Positions 25,676-33,845 of a DNA stretch of 64,000 nucleotides are shown piece by piece; positions within the stretch are counted from its first letter, which is position 1; each line of letters starts with the position of its first letter. Under the pieces are notes generated by a model. That model had not been told where the DNA came from and searched no databases. It worked only from the letters and a program-made list of their open reading frames with translations. The translations under genes were made by a program, and so were the position numbers. The stretch is from JB111 sp049856175 (GTDB lineage: Bacteria; Actinomycetota; Actinomycetes; Actinomycetales; Actinomycetaceae): contig NZ_JBNDNA010000003.1 of assembly GCF_049856175.1 (NCBI RefSeq), positions 186,001 to 250,000 on the forward strand. The letters run 5' to 3'.

Positions 25676-27796
25676 CTAGACCGCGACGGGGGCCTGCTCG
25701 TCGCCGGTGAGCATCCCGCCCGACGGGCCCGCGACGGGCAGCGTGAGCTCGACCGTCGTACCTCCGCCGGGCGTCGGGAGCACCCGGGCGCTCCCACCGT
25801 GCGCACCAGCCACCGAGGCGACGATCGCCAGCCCCAGCCCGGAGCCCCCGCCGGCGGACCGGGCACGGGACCGGTCGATCCGGTAGAAGCGCGTGAACAC
25901 GCGACCGGCCTCCTCCGCGGGGATGCCGGGCCCGTGGTCCTGCACGCGCAGCACGATCTCGTCCTGCTCCGGGGCGTGCTCGGGCAACGCGGCGGTCGGC
26001 ACCGACGACGCCGAACGGCCGGCGAGCAGCCCGAGCAGCCGACGGTCGGGCACCCGGACGGCCGGCCGGTCGCCGCCGCGCCGGAGAGCCTGGCGCGGCA
26101 CGGTGGGCTCGGGCTCCTCCGCGCGGGACGCCGCGCGTGCGTCGGTTCCACGGGGCGGTGCGTCGTCATCGGCCGAGGGGGCGTCGCCGGAGGGCCGGCC
26201 GGCCGCGGCCGGGTCGGCCGTCGGGGGGCCTGCTGCGTGTGGGCCGCCGGTGCCCGCGTCGGAGGAGCGTGCCCGTGCGGCGTCGTCGGTGGTCGTCCGT
26301 GCGGCGTCGCCACGACCGTCAGGCAGCGGACCGAGCTGACCGGTGGCGGCCCAGACGCCGGTCGGGGCCCCGCCGTCCGGTGAGTGTGCGCCGACCGGCG
26401 CGGCCCCGCCCGGCAGCGGGCCACCGGCCGGTGCGGGACTGCCGACCGGCGAGCCCACCGGGCCGCCGACCTCGCCGCCGATCGGGCCGCCGGACGGTGA
26501 TCCTGAGGCCGGGGGAGCGGCCGACGCACCCGCGGGAGGAGCCGCCGACCCACCTACCGGGGGAGCGGCCGACGCACCGGCCGGGGGAGCGGCGGGATCG
26601 GCCCGTCGCAGCCCGACGAGGATCTCGACGTCGGTGCCCTCCGGCGTGTGCCGCACCGCGTTGCCGACGAGGTTGGCGAAGACCTGGCGCAGCTGGTCGG
26701 CGTCGGCCCGTGCGACCGTCGGTCCGGAGGCTCCCGGGAGCGGCAGGAGCGTGGCCCTGCGGGTCGGGTCGAGCGCACGCAGGTCGCGCACGGCGTCGCG
26801 GGCGAGGTCCGTGACGTCGACGTCGGACAGCGTGAGGCGCCGGTCCTCGTCGATCCGGGCGAGCGTGAGCAGATCCTCGACGAGGGTGCCCATGCGCCGC
26901 GCCTCCGCCTCGATCCGACCCATCGCCGCCGGCACCTCGCTCTCCGGCACGCCGCCCATCCGGTGGAGCTCGGCGTAGCCCCGGACCGTGGCAAGGGGGG
27001 TGCGCAGCTCGTGGGAGGCGTCGGCGACGAACCGGCGCATGCGTCGCTCGGACGCGGAGCGGGCCGCGAACGCCCGCTCGATCTGGGCGAGCATCGAGTT
27101 CAGGGACGAGGACAGGCTGCCGATCTCGGTGCCCGGCGCCCCGGGGGCCACGCGGCGTGTGAGGTCGCCCGCCGCGATCGCTCCCGCCGTCCGCTCGATG
27201 GCGCGCAGGTCGCGCAGCTCGTGCCGGATGAGCAGGTACCCGCCGGTCGCGCCCAGCACCACCAGCGAGACGGAGATGAGGACGACGTACTTGCCCGTCT
27301 GCTGCACGGTGGCGGACAGCTCGTCCATCGGGGTGGAGATCGTCAGCACCCCGACCTGGTCGCCGGCGGTGTTGACGAGCGGCAGGGCGAGCGCCCGCCA
27401 GGTGACGGCCGGATCGGTGCCGCGCAGCGACGTGGGGTGGGTCGTGGGCTCGTCGGGCAGGACGGGCAGACCCACCACCGACGACGTGCGGGGGTGGGCG
27501 ACCGTCTGCGTGCTCTCGCCCTCGAGGGCGATGCTGACGACGTACCGGGTGGGGACCACCTGGTCGCCGCCCGAGCGGAGGTCCTCGAGATCCTGCTGGG
27601 CGATCGTGTCCACCGTGTCGTGCAGGTTGTCGTCGAGCTGGTCGACGAGCTGGCTGCGCAGCACCGCGATCACGGTGGCGCCGGCGAGGCCGAGCCCGAG
27701 CCCGAGCAGGAGGACCGTGGCCACGACGAGCCGTGCCGACAGGGACAGGCCCTCCCTGGGCGTGGGCGTGCCCCGGCGCCGTCCGAGCGCGTGCAT
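25676..27796 (-). CDS. Sensor histidine kinase with a disordered insert in its ATPase domain
   Basis: A 706-residue membrane kinase with TM1 at about 22-47, an extracytoplasmic sensor region (about 50-168), TM2 at about 170-190, and HAMP. The H-box FVADASHELRTPLATVRGY has the phospho-acceptor His262, and the N-box is VFANLVGNAVRHTPEG (Asn379). Then about 215 residues of Pro/Ala/Gly-rich low complexity (about 397-610, including AAPPAGAS-type repeats) interrupt the catalytic domain before the G1 box VQDHGPGIP (about 618-626) and G2 GSGLGL (651-656). All motifs remain intact. The GTG/ATG start overlaps the response-regulator stop by one base. Confidence 0.92.
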   Translation of the reverse strand: MHALGRRRGTPTPREGLSLSARLVVATVLLLGLGLGLAGATVIAVLRSQLVDQLDDNLHDTVDTIAQQDLEDLRSGGDQVVPTRYVVSIALEGESTQTVAHPRTSSVVGLPVLPDEPTTHPTSLRGTDPAVTWRALALPLVNTAGDQVGVLTISTPMDELSATVQQTGKYVVLISVSLVVLGATGGYLLIRHELRDLRAIERTAGAIAAGDLTRRVAPGAPGTEIGSLSSSLNSMLAQIERAFAARSASERRMRRFVADASHELRTPLATVRGYAELHRMGGVPESEVPAAMGRIEAEARRMGTLVEDLLTLARIDEDRRLTLSDVDVTDLARDAVRDLRALDPTRRATLLPLPGASGPTVARADADQLRQVFANLVGNAVRHTPEGTDVEILVGLRRADPAAPPAGASAAPPVGGSAAPPAGASAAPPASGSPSGGPIGGEVGGPVGSPVGSPAPAGGPLPGGAAPVGAHSPDGGAPTGVWAATGQLGPLPDGRGDAARTTTDDAARARSSDAGTGGPHAAGPPTADPAAAGRPSGDAPSADDDAPPRGTDARAASRAEEPEPTVPRQALRRGGDRPAVRVPDRRLLGLLAGRSASSVPTAALPEHAPEQDEIVLRVQDHGPGIPAEEAGRVFTRFYRIDRSRARSAGGGSGLGLAIVASVAGAHGGSARVLPTPGGGTTVELTLPVAGPSGGMLTGDEQAPVAV

Positions 27797-28563
27797 CAGC
27801 CGGCCGGGCGGCGCAGCACGTAGCCGAAGTTGCGCCGGGTGTGGATGAGCGGCACGAGATCCTCGGCCGCCTCACCCTCGAGCCCGAGGAACTCGGCCGA
27901 GTCGATCTTCCGCCGCAGGTAGGAGATGTAGGACTCGACGATCGTCGCCTCCCCGTGCCAGTCGTACTCCCAGACGTGGTCGAGGATCTGCGCCTTGGAC
28001 ACCACCCGCTCGGCGTTGACGAGGAGGTAGCGCAGCAGCTTGAACTCGGTGGGCGCGAGGTTGACGAGCACCCCGGCCCGGCGGACCTCGTAGGCGTCCT
28101 GGTCGATCTCGAGGTCCGCGTAGCGCAGCATCGGGTCCTGCTCGGGGCCCGTGATGCCGACCCGGCGCAGGACCGTGCGGATCCGCGCGACGACCTCCTC
28201 GAGACTGAACGGCTTGGTGATGTAGTCGTCCCCGCCGACGGTCAGCCCGTGCACCTTGTCGGAGAGGTCGTCGCGAGCGGTGAGGAACAGCACGGGGAGG
28301 GACTCGTCGTGGGCGCGTAGCCGGCGCAGCACGGTGAACCCGTCCATGTCGGGGAGCATGACGTCGAGGACCACGAGGTCGGGCCGGTTCTCGCCCGCCC
28401 TGCGCAGCGCCTCGTTGCCGTCGGCAGCGGGAGTGACCTCGAAGCCGGCGAACCTCAGGGACGCCGTGAGGAGCTCGCGGATGTTCGGCTCGTCGTCGAC
28501 GACGAGCAGGTGGGCCTCCGTCGGAGCGGGACCGGAGCCGGGCAGGGTGGGCATGCCACCCAT
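27796..28563 (-). CDS. OmpR-family response regulator
   Basis: The 255-residue protein has a receiver domain at about 17-130 with the acidic pair in VVDDEPNIRELL, the phospho-acceptor Asp in VVLDVMLPDMDGF, and the KP dipeptide ITKPFSLEE. A winged-helix DNA-binding domain follows at about 150-252 (PTEFKLLRYLLVNAERVVSK, YISYLRRKI, RRNFGYVLR). It is co-transcribed with the kinase. The ATG at 28563 has a purine-rich GGGGGG site four bases away; an internal ATG at codon 4 is an alternative. Confidence 0.93.
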   Translation of the reverse strand: MGGMPTLPGSGPAPTEAHLLVVDDEPNIRELLTASLRFAGFEVTPAADGNEALRRAGENRPDLVVLDVMLPDMDGFTVLRRLRAHDESLPVLFLTARDDLSDKVHGLTVGGDDYITKPFSLEEVVARIRTVLRRVGITGPEQDPMLRYADLEIDQDAYEVRRAGVLVNLAPTEFKLLRYLLVNAERVVSKAQILDHVWEYDWHGEATIVESYISYLRRKIDSAEFLGLEGEAAEDLVPLIHTRRNFGYVLRRPAG

Positions 28564-28632
28564 GATCCCCCCTGAGCCTGGACGGCACCTGGGAACCCCG
28601 GCCCGCGGTGACGGGAGGAACTGCTGCGGTGC

Positions 28633-29199
28633 CTAGAGGAACTGGCTCGCGTCGAACGAGACGAGGGGGATGACACGGACCCGGGGCAGCGCCGTCGTGA
28701 AGGCCCGGACGTCGTCCTCGAGGTCGAAGATCTCCAGTCCGCGGCCCGTCAGCGCGGTGAGCTCGTGGTTGAGGAACTCGCGGAAGGCCAGCACACCGAC
28801 CCGGTGCCCGGCGTCGAGCAGGTCCGCCATCTGCGGGAGGAAGTCGCCGTCGTGGGAGACGAGCAGCACGTTGCCGTGCCCCTGGGCGAGGATCGCCTCG
28901 AGCATCCGCTGCACGCCGATGTCGACGACCTTCTCGGTGGTCGTTCCCGACAGCGGGATCGGCCGGTAGTCCATGGCGAGCAGCGCCTGGATGAACGAGG
29001 TCGGGAGGTTGCCCGACGTCGCGTTGAGGAAGAACAGGCCCTTGGTCTCGGCGCCCCACGCGTCCGTGGCGTGGGTGAGCACGCGGTCCCAGCGCGGCCG
29101 CTCCTCCGGGCTCGGCCGGTGGCCGAGGATGCTCACCCCCAGTGTGGCGTCGATGTTCTCGCCGTCGATGACGAGGTACGTGGTGGGGGCGTCGCTCAT
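28633..29199 (-). CDS. NYN-domain (PIN-like) putative RNase, LabA type
   Basis: The 188-residue protein with the NYN fold: YLVIDGENIDATLG (acidic residues at about 12-16), EKVVDIGVQRMLEAIL (about 88-103) and VLLVSHDGDFLPQMADLL (about 111-128) supply the conserved Asp residues of the metal site. Members cleave structured RNA; the target here is unknown. TAACCT lies six bases before the ATG, so it is probably leaderless and has its own promoter. Confidence 0.85.
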   Translation of the reverse strand: MSDAPTTYLVIDGENIDATLGVSILGHRPSPEERPRWDRVLTHATDAWGAETKGLFFLNATSGNLPTSFIQALLAMDYRPIPLSGTTTEKVVDIGVQRMLEAILAQGHGNVLLVSHDGDFLPQMADLLDAGHRVGVLAFREFLNHELTALTGRGLEIFDLEDDVRAFTTALPRVRVIPLVSFDASQFL

Positions 29200-29271
29200 G
29201 AGGACAGGTTAGGCGGCCGGCGCGGTGCCCGGTCGCCCGGCCCTGCCCGGCCCTTCCTGACTCCCGACGAC

Positions 29272-29342
29272 GGCGAGGTCGTGCGTGAGGTGGCGAGGTC
29301 GTGCCTGCGAAGCACGACCTCGCCGCTCCAGGCACGACCTCG
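29272..29342. repeat. Locus-specific inverted repeats (terminator region)
   Basis: GGCGAGGTCGTGC occurs at 29272-29284 and 29292-29304, its complement at 29312-29324, and a shortened complement at 29332-29342. The second and third copies form a perfect 13-bp hairpin with a 7-base loop. The region lies downstream of the symporter (minus strand) and should terminate it; the extra copies allow alternative stems. Confidence 0.7.
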
Positions 29343-29376
29343 ACGGTGGGTGACCCGGTGGGCGAGCGGGGGAGCG

Positions 29377-30861
29377 TCAGTGCACGAGCACGGAGCGGTC
29401 CTCGTCCCGTCGGCCGTGGTCGTCGCCACCCCGGCGGTCACCGGCGTCCGACGCCGGATCCGGGGCCGAGCCGTCCGCGGAGTCCGCCCCGCCCCGGTCC
29501 TCGTCGTCGCGGAAGAGGTCCTCCGCATCGGCGGCGTCGTACTGCGCGCGGTCGAGGATGCCCTCGCGGTGCGCGACGACGGTCGGGACGAGGGCCTGCC
29601 CGGCGACGTTGACGGCCGTGCGACCCATGTCGAGGATCGGGTCGACGGCGAGCAGCAGGCCGACGCCCTCGAGCGGCAGGCCCACCGTGGACAGGGTGAG
29701 CGTGAGCATGACCGTCGCGCCGGTCATGCCGGCCGTGGCGGCCGAACCGACGACCGAGACGAACACGATGAGCAGGTAGTCGGTGATCCCGAGCGAGAGA
29801 CCGAAGAACTGGGCGACGAAGATCGCCGAGATCGCCGGGTAGATCGCTGCGCAACCGTCCATCTTCGTCGTCGCGCCCAGCGGGACGGCGAACGAGGAGT
29901 ACGCGCGAGGGACACCGAGGTTGCGCTCGGTCACGCGCTGGGTGAGCGGCAGGGTACCGATCGACGAGCGGGAGACGAACGCCAGCTGGATCGCCGGCCA
30001 GGCCCCGCGGAAGTAGCGCGAGACCGACAGGCCGTGGGACTTCAGCACGACCGGGTAGACGACGAGCAGGACGAGCGCCAGCCCGATGTAGATCGCGAGC
30101 ACGAAGGTGCCGAGCGAGGCGATCGAGCTCCAGCCGTACGTGGCGATCGCGTTGCCGATGAGGCCGACCGTGCCGATCGGGGCGAGGCGGATGACCCACC
30201 AGAGCACCTTCTGGACGACCGCGAGCACGGAGGCGGACACCGACAGGAACGGGTCGGCCTTCTCGCCGACCTTGAGCGCGGCGATCCCGACGACGAGCGC
30301 GACGACGATGATCTGCAGGACGTTGAAGCCCGGCGACGCGCTCACGCCCTCGACCGCGCCGTCGGCGGCCGTCTGGACGCCGGCGTTGATCTCGAGGCCG
30401 AGGAAGTTCGCCGGGACGATGCCCTCGAGGAAGCCGAGCCAGCTGCCCTGGCGGCCGGGGGCCTCCGCCTGCGAGGCGTCGACGCCGGCGTTGCTGCCGG
30501 GCTGGAGCGCGAGGCCGAGGCCGATGGCGATGAGCACCGAGACCAGGGCGGTGATCGCGAACCAGACGAGGGTCTGGGCGGCGAGCCGGGCGGCGTTGGC
30601 GATGCCGCGCAGGTTGGCGATCGACGTGATGATCGCGAGGAAGACCAGCGGCGGGACGATCGCGCGCAGCAGCCCGATGAAGACCGAGCCGATCGTGTCG
30701 AGCGTCGTCGTCAGCGCGTTGGGCTCCTCCTCGGCGCCCGTGCCGATCTCGAGGGCGATCCAGCCGAGCAGGACGCCGGCGACGAGGCCGATGAGGATCT
30801 GGGTGCCGAACGACGGCAGCCTGAGCCGGCGGCCGGGCGTGGTGGTGGAGGTGGTGGACAC
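29377..30861 (-). CDS. DAACS-family sodium:amino-acid symporter, probably cystine (TcyP-like)
   Basis: The 494-residue membrane carrier is of the dicarboxylate/amino acid:cation symporter fold. Visible are several hydrophobic helices, the re-entrant FVSRSSIGTLPLTQR (serine-rich loop), the APLG-type segment VPLGATTKMDGCAAIYPAI, and late VGSAATAGMTGATVM and DMGRTAVNVAG. The DGCAAIYP wording resembles, as I recall, the cystine carriers TcyP/YdjN more than glutamate GltP. An acidic hydrophilic tail (about 60 residues) follows. The GTG at 30861 has AAAGG seven bases upstream. A Cys-containing leader ORF and hairpins lie upstream, suggesting control by cysteine. Confidence 0.8.
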   Translation of the reverse strand: MSTTSTTTPGRRLRLPSFGTQILIGLVAGVLLGWIALEIGTGAEEEPNALTTTLDTIGSVFIGLLRAIVPPLVFLAIITSIANLRGIANAARLAAQTLVWFAITALVSVLIAIGLGLALQPGSNAGVDASQAEAPGRQGSWLGFLEGIVPANFLGLEINAGVQTAADGAVEGVSASPGFNVLQIIVVALVVGIAALKVGEKADPFLSVSASVLAVVQKVLWWVIRLAPIGTVGLIGNAIATYGWSSIASLGTFVLAIYIGLALVLLVVYPVVLKSHGLSVSRYFRGAWPAIQLAFVSRSSIGTLPLTQRVTERNLGVPRAYSSFAVPLGATTKMDGCAAIYPAISAIFVAQFFGLSLGITDYLLIVFVSVVGSAATAGMTGATVMLTLTLSTVGLPLEGVGLLLAVDPILDMGRTAVNVAGQALVPTVVAHREGILDRAQYDAADAEDLFRDDEDRGGADSADGSAPDPASDAGDRRGGDDHGRRDEDRSVLVH

Positions 30862-30965
30862 GGATGTGCCTTTCGTGGGGAGGTCAGGCGCGACGTCGCG
30901 CGGGCGCACGCCGCCGGGGCGCTGCGCTCGAGGTGAGGGGTGCCGGGGCAGGCCCGGGCCCAGGG

Positions 30966-31016
30966 GCCGGTCCGCGAGTGGCCGCGGACCGGCGGGTCGG
31001 CGCCGTCGTACGGCGC
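30966..31016 (-). promoter_or_regulatory. Candidate attenuator hairpins upstream of the symporter
   Basis: Reading on the minus strand after the leader-peptide stop, the first hairpin has 7-bp arms (31010-31016 with 31000-31006, 3-base loop). A perfect 11-bp hairpin follows (30983-30993 with 30966-30976, 6-base loop), about 105 bases before the symporter start. Their position between leader stop and gene start suits ribosome-mediated attenuation. No T-run is seen, so Rho-dependent control is an alternative. Confidence 0.5.
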
Positions 31017-31034
31017 GGTGCGGTCAGCGGCGGG

Positions 31035-31133
31035 TCAGGCGACCGGCCGGGAGGGCACGGGCCGACACGAGCAGGTCGAGCGTCGCACGAGGTCGACGTC
31101 GAGCCGCGACGTGAGGTGCCAGAGGTTGCCCAA
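31035..31133 (-). CDS. Cysteine-type leader peptide (32 codons)
   Basis: A short frame starts at TTG (31131-31133), five bases after GGGAG, and ends at a TGA (31035-31037). The middle reads SRLDVDLVRRSTCSCR. This matches from memory the widespread actinobacterial leader-peptide pattern (S-R-x-x-V-D-L-x-R then a Cys-x-Cys or Cys near the end) found upstream of sulfur-metabolism and cysteine-responsive operons. No other start codon exists before the upstream in-frame stop. Ribosome stalling at the Cys codons when cysteine is scarce would influence the downstream hairpins. Expression is unproven. Confidence 0.55.
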   Translation of the reverse strand: MGNLWHLTSRLDVDLVRRSTCSCRPVPSRPVA

Positions 31134-31290
31134 CGCTGCTCCCGGATCGGGTCCGCGGCGCGGACCGAGAAAGTTGACGTTTCAATAGGAGCACACATCC
31201 GGGCACGTGGGAACCACCCGGCGTGGCGTCTCACATGATGGACGACTTGTGCGGTCCCGCGCTGCGCGGGGGCTCCGCCTCCGCATCGGG
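31134..31290. other. Intergenic region between the leader ORF and livF
   Basis: It holds the 5' side of the symporter leader transcript, with a short AT-richer patch at 31171-31190 that may be part of its promoter although no clear hexamer pair is visible. A small hairpin (CCCGCG 31256-31261, CTG, CGCGGG 31265-31270) could terminate the Liv operon. No gene is supported. Confidence 0.4.
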
Positions 31291-32052
31291 CTACGTGGTG
31301 GTCGGGTCCTCGCCACGCACATCGGGCTCGGTGGCACCAGGGTGTCCCGCGCCCCCGTCGCCGAGGTAGTAGGGGGAGAGCACCGAGGACCGCTCCTCGC
31401 GCAGCGCGGAGCAGCTCTCGGTCCGCACGATCCGGCCCCGATGCATGACGTGAGCGACCGACCCCACGCCGAGCGCGATCTCGACGAACTGCTCGACGAG
31501 CAGGATCCCCATGCCGGAGCCGGCGAGCTCGACGAGGGCGTCCACGAGCGTGCGCACTGCCTGCGGGGCCAGGCCGAGCGAGAGCTCGTCGACCATGAGG
31601 ATCGTCGGGCGGGTCGCGAGGGCGCGCGCGACGACGAGCATCTGCTGCTCGCCGCCGGAGAGCAGGCCGGCCCGGACGTCGCGCCGGAGCGCGAGCCGGG
31701 GGAAGAGGTCGAACGCCCGATCGAGCGTGCGCCTCGAGCGGTCCGCGACGACCAGGTTCTGCGTCACCGTGAGCCGGGAGAACACGCTGCGGCCCTGCTC
31801 GACGTACGCGAGCCCGGCCGCCGCCCGGCGGTGGATCGGGAGCGCGTCGATCCGCCGGCCGCCGAGCGAGATCGTGCCGGAGGCCGAGGGGAGCACGCCG
31901 GCGATCCCGTCGAGCAGGGTGGACCGGCCGGCGCCGTTCGGGCCGAGCAGCACGGTGATCTCGCCGCGGGGGACGACGAGGTCGACGTCCCGGCAGATGG
32001 TGAGGTCGCCGCGGCGCACGGTGAGCGACTCCACCCTCAGCTCGTCGGTCAT
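31291..32052 (-). CDS. livF: Branched-chain amino acid-type ABC ATPase (LivF)
   Basis: A 253-residue ATPase with Walker A GPNGAGRSTLL (Lys of the GKST motif replaced by Arg), Q-loop YVEQGRSVF, signature LLSGGEQQMLVVARAL, Walker B TILMVDELSLGLAP and switch LLVEQFVEIAL. The Arg at the P-loop lysine is unusual and could lower ATP hydrolysis on this side. ATG 32052 overlaps the preceding stop (ATGA). Last gene of the operon livK-livH-livMG-livF; the ligand is unknown despite the Liv name. Confidence 0.9.
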   Translation of the reverse strand: MTDELRVESLTVRRGDLTICRDVDLVVPRGEITVLLGPNGAGRSTLLDGIAGVLPSASGTISLGGRRIDALPIHRRAAAGLAYVEQGRSVFSRLTVTQNLVVADRSRRTLDRAFDLFPRLALRRDVRAGLLSGGEQQMLVVARALATRPTILMVDELSLGLAPQAVRTLVDALVELAGSGMGILLVEQFVEIALGVGSVAHVMHRGRIVRTESCSALREERSSVLSPYYLGDGGAGHPGATEPDVRGEDPTTT

Positions 32053-33845
32053 GTCGTCGTCCCCAGGTAGGCGGCGACCACCCGCGGGTCGTCCAGCACG
32101 TCGGCCACGGGGCCCGAGGCGATGAGGCGCCCGTCGTCGAGCGCGGTGGCGGTGCTCGCCGCCGCCCGCACGAACCCCATGTCGTGCTCGATGAGCAGCG
32201 TGGCGCAGCCGAGCTCGGCGGGGAGGCGTCGTACCCGCTCCGCGAGCGCGCGGCTCTCGGTCTCGCCGAGGCCGGCGGCGGGCTCGTCCAGGAGCAGCAC
32301 GCGGGGGCCGGAGGCCAGGGCGCCGCCGATCTCGAGGATGCGGCGCGAGCCGGCGTCCATCAGCCGGATCGGCACCGCGGCGTCGGGGAGTCCGAGGAAC
32401 TCCGCGACGGCGGAGACCCGGTCCGTGTCTCGCCCCCCGGCGGCGAGCCGCAGGTACTCGCCGACGGTGAGCCTGTCGATCGCGTGGCCGTGCTGGAACG
32501 TCCGTCGGATGCCGAGCCGGGCCCGGTCGCGGGCCGACGCGTCGTCGACCCGCTCGCCGTCGAGCCGGACCTCGCCCCGGTAGGCGGCCAGGAAGCCGGT
32601 GACCGCGTCGACGAGCGTGGACTTCCCCGCGCCGTTCGAGCCGATGAGCGCGTGCACGCCGGGGCCGGTCACCTCGAGGTCGACGTCGTCGAGGACCCGG
32701 GCGGTACCGAGGGTGACGGTGAGGCCCCGGACCGCGAGGCGGGGGAGGCCGTCGGAACCGGGGGTGCCGGCCGTGCGGGTCGTCGGGGCCGTGGCGTCGT
32801 CGGTCGGGTCCGCCACGTGTGCGGCACCGGTGGCGTCGGACGGCGCGCCACCACCGGGAGCAGGCGCGGGATCGTCTGCCGGCGGAAGGTCGCACGTGAG
32901 GCGCATGCCGCGCACGGCGCGGGCGCCGAGGCGGTCGTCCAGCTGCTCCATCAGGCCGCCGCCGCCCTTGCGCAGGATCTCGAAGGCGCCGAGCGCGAGG
33001 AGGGCGTCGGCGGTGTCGAGCGGGAGGCCCACGCGCCGCAGGAGCTCGGGGATGAACACCGAGAACACCCCCGCGAGCACCGCGCCGCCGAAGATCGACG
33101 CGCCGCAGAGCACCGCGGTCACCAGGTGGACCATCGAGGTCATCGGCGAGAAGACGGCCGTGGTCAGCAGCCCGTACTGCCCGGCGAGCAGCCCGCCCGC
33201 CAGGCCCGCGAGCAGGGCGGCCCACATGAAGGCGCTCGCCTTCGCAGCGCCGACCCGCACCCCGAGGGCCGCGGCCGCGCGCTCGCTCTCCCGGACCGCG
33301 GACCACCCGAGACCGTGGGCCGTGCGCCCCACCGCCGAGAGGGCCACCTGCGCGAGGACGAGCAGGGCCCAGCACAGGGCGTAGAACCAGATCGGGTCGT
33401 CGAAGGGTGCGGCGGGGAGCACGGGCGTGCCCGAGCCGACGCCGGGGAAGCTCCCCTGCCGCAGCACCAGGTCGAGCGCGGTGGCGAACCCGAGGGTGAC
33501 GACCGCGAGCTCGACCCCGCGGATGCGGGTGGTGGCCAGCCCGACGACGAGCCCGACCGGCGCGGCGGTGAGGCCGCCGGTGAGCACGAGGAGCGGGAAC
33601 GGGAGGCCGGGCCAGGACAGGGCGAGCCAGGACGTCACCCAGCCGCCGATCGCCGCGAACGACATCTGGCACAGCGTGAGGAGCCCCGCCTGGTTGGTGA
33701 GCACCCCGACGCTGCGCGCGACGAGCGCGGTGAGCGCAACGGTGCTCAGCAGGTAGACCCAGTACACGGGCAGGATCAGACCGAGCGTGATCAGCGTGAG
33801 GACGAAACCGATCACGGTGAGGGCCCGTGGTTCAGCGAGGCGCAT
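32049..33845 (-). CDS. Fused LivM permease and LivG ATPase
   Basis: The 598-residue protein has residues 1-315 as a LivM-type permease (about eight hydrophobic helices, with the coupling segment VRESERAAAALGVRVGAAKA at about 180-199). Residues about 316-365 form a Pro/Thr/Ala-rich linker, and residues about 370-598 the LivG ATPase: Walker A GSNGAGKSTLV, signature-region MDAGSRRILEIGGALAS, Walker B RVLLLDEPAAGLGE and switch LLIEHDMGFV. The canonical LSGG signature is replaced by MDAGSRR. Starting ATG 33845 overlaps the end of livH by 14 bases. Confidence 0.9.
   Translation of the reverse strand: MRLAEPRALTVIGFVLTLITLGLILPVYWVYLLSTVALTALVARSVGVLTNQAGLLTLCQMSFAAIGGWVTSWLALSWPGLPFPLLVLTGGLTAAPVGLVVGLATTRIRGVELAVVTLGFATALDLVLRQGSFPGVGSGTPVLPAAPFDDPIWFYALCWALLVLAQVALSAVGRTAHGLGWSAVRESERAAAALGVRVGAAKASAFMWAALLAGLAGGLLAGQYGLLTTAVFSPMTSMVHLVTAVLCGASIFGGAVLAGVFSVFIPELLRRVGLPLDTADALLALGAFEILRKGGGGLMEQLDDRLGARAVRGMRLTCDLPPADDPAPAPGGGAPSDATGAAHVADPTDDATAPTTRTAGTPGSDGLPRLAVRGLTVTLGTARVLDDVDLEVTGPGVHALIGSNGAGKSTLVDAVTGFLAAYRGEVRLDGERVDDASARDRARLGIRRTFQHGHAIDRLTVGEYLRLAAGGRDTDRVSAVAEFLGLPDAAVPIRLMDAGSRRILEIGGALASGPRVLLLDEPAAGLGETESRALAERVRRLPAELGCATLLIEHDMGFVRAAASTATALDDGRLIASGPVADVLDDPRVVAAYLGTTT

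Noticed and set aside
30884..31234. Longer minus-strand frames over the symporter leader region
   Set aside because: They are Arg/Pro-rich with no ribosome site and sit in other frames than the SRLDVDL peptide, which has both a family pattern and a GGGAG site.
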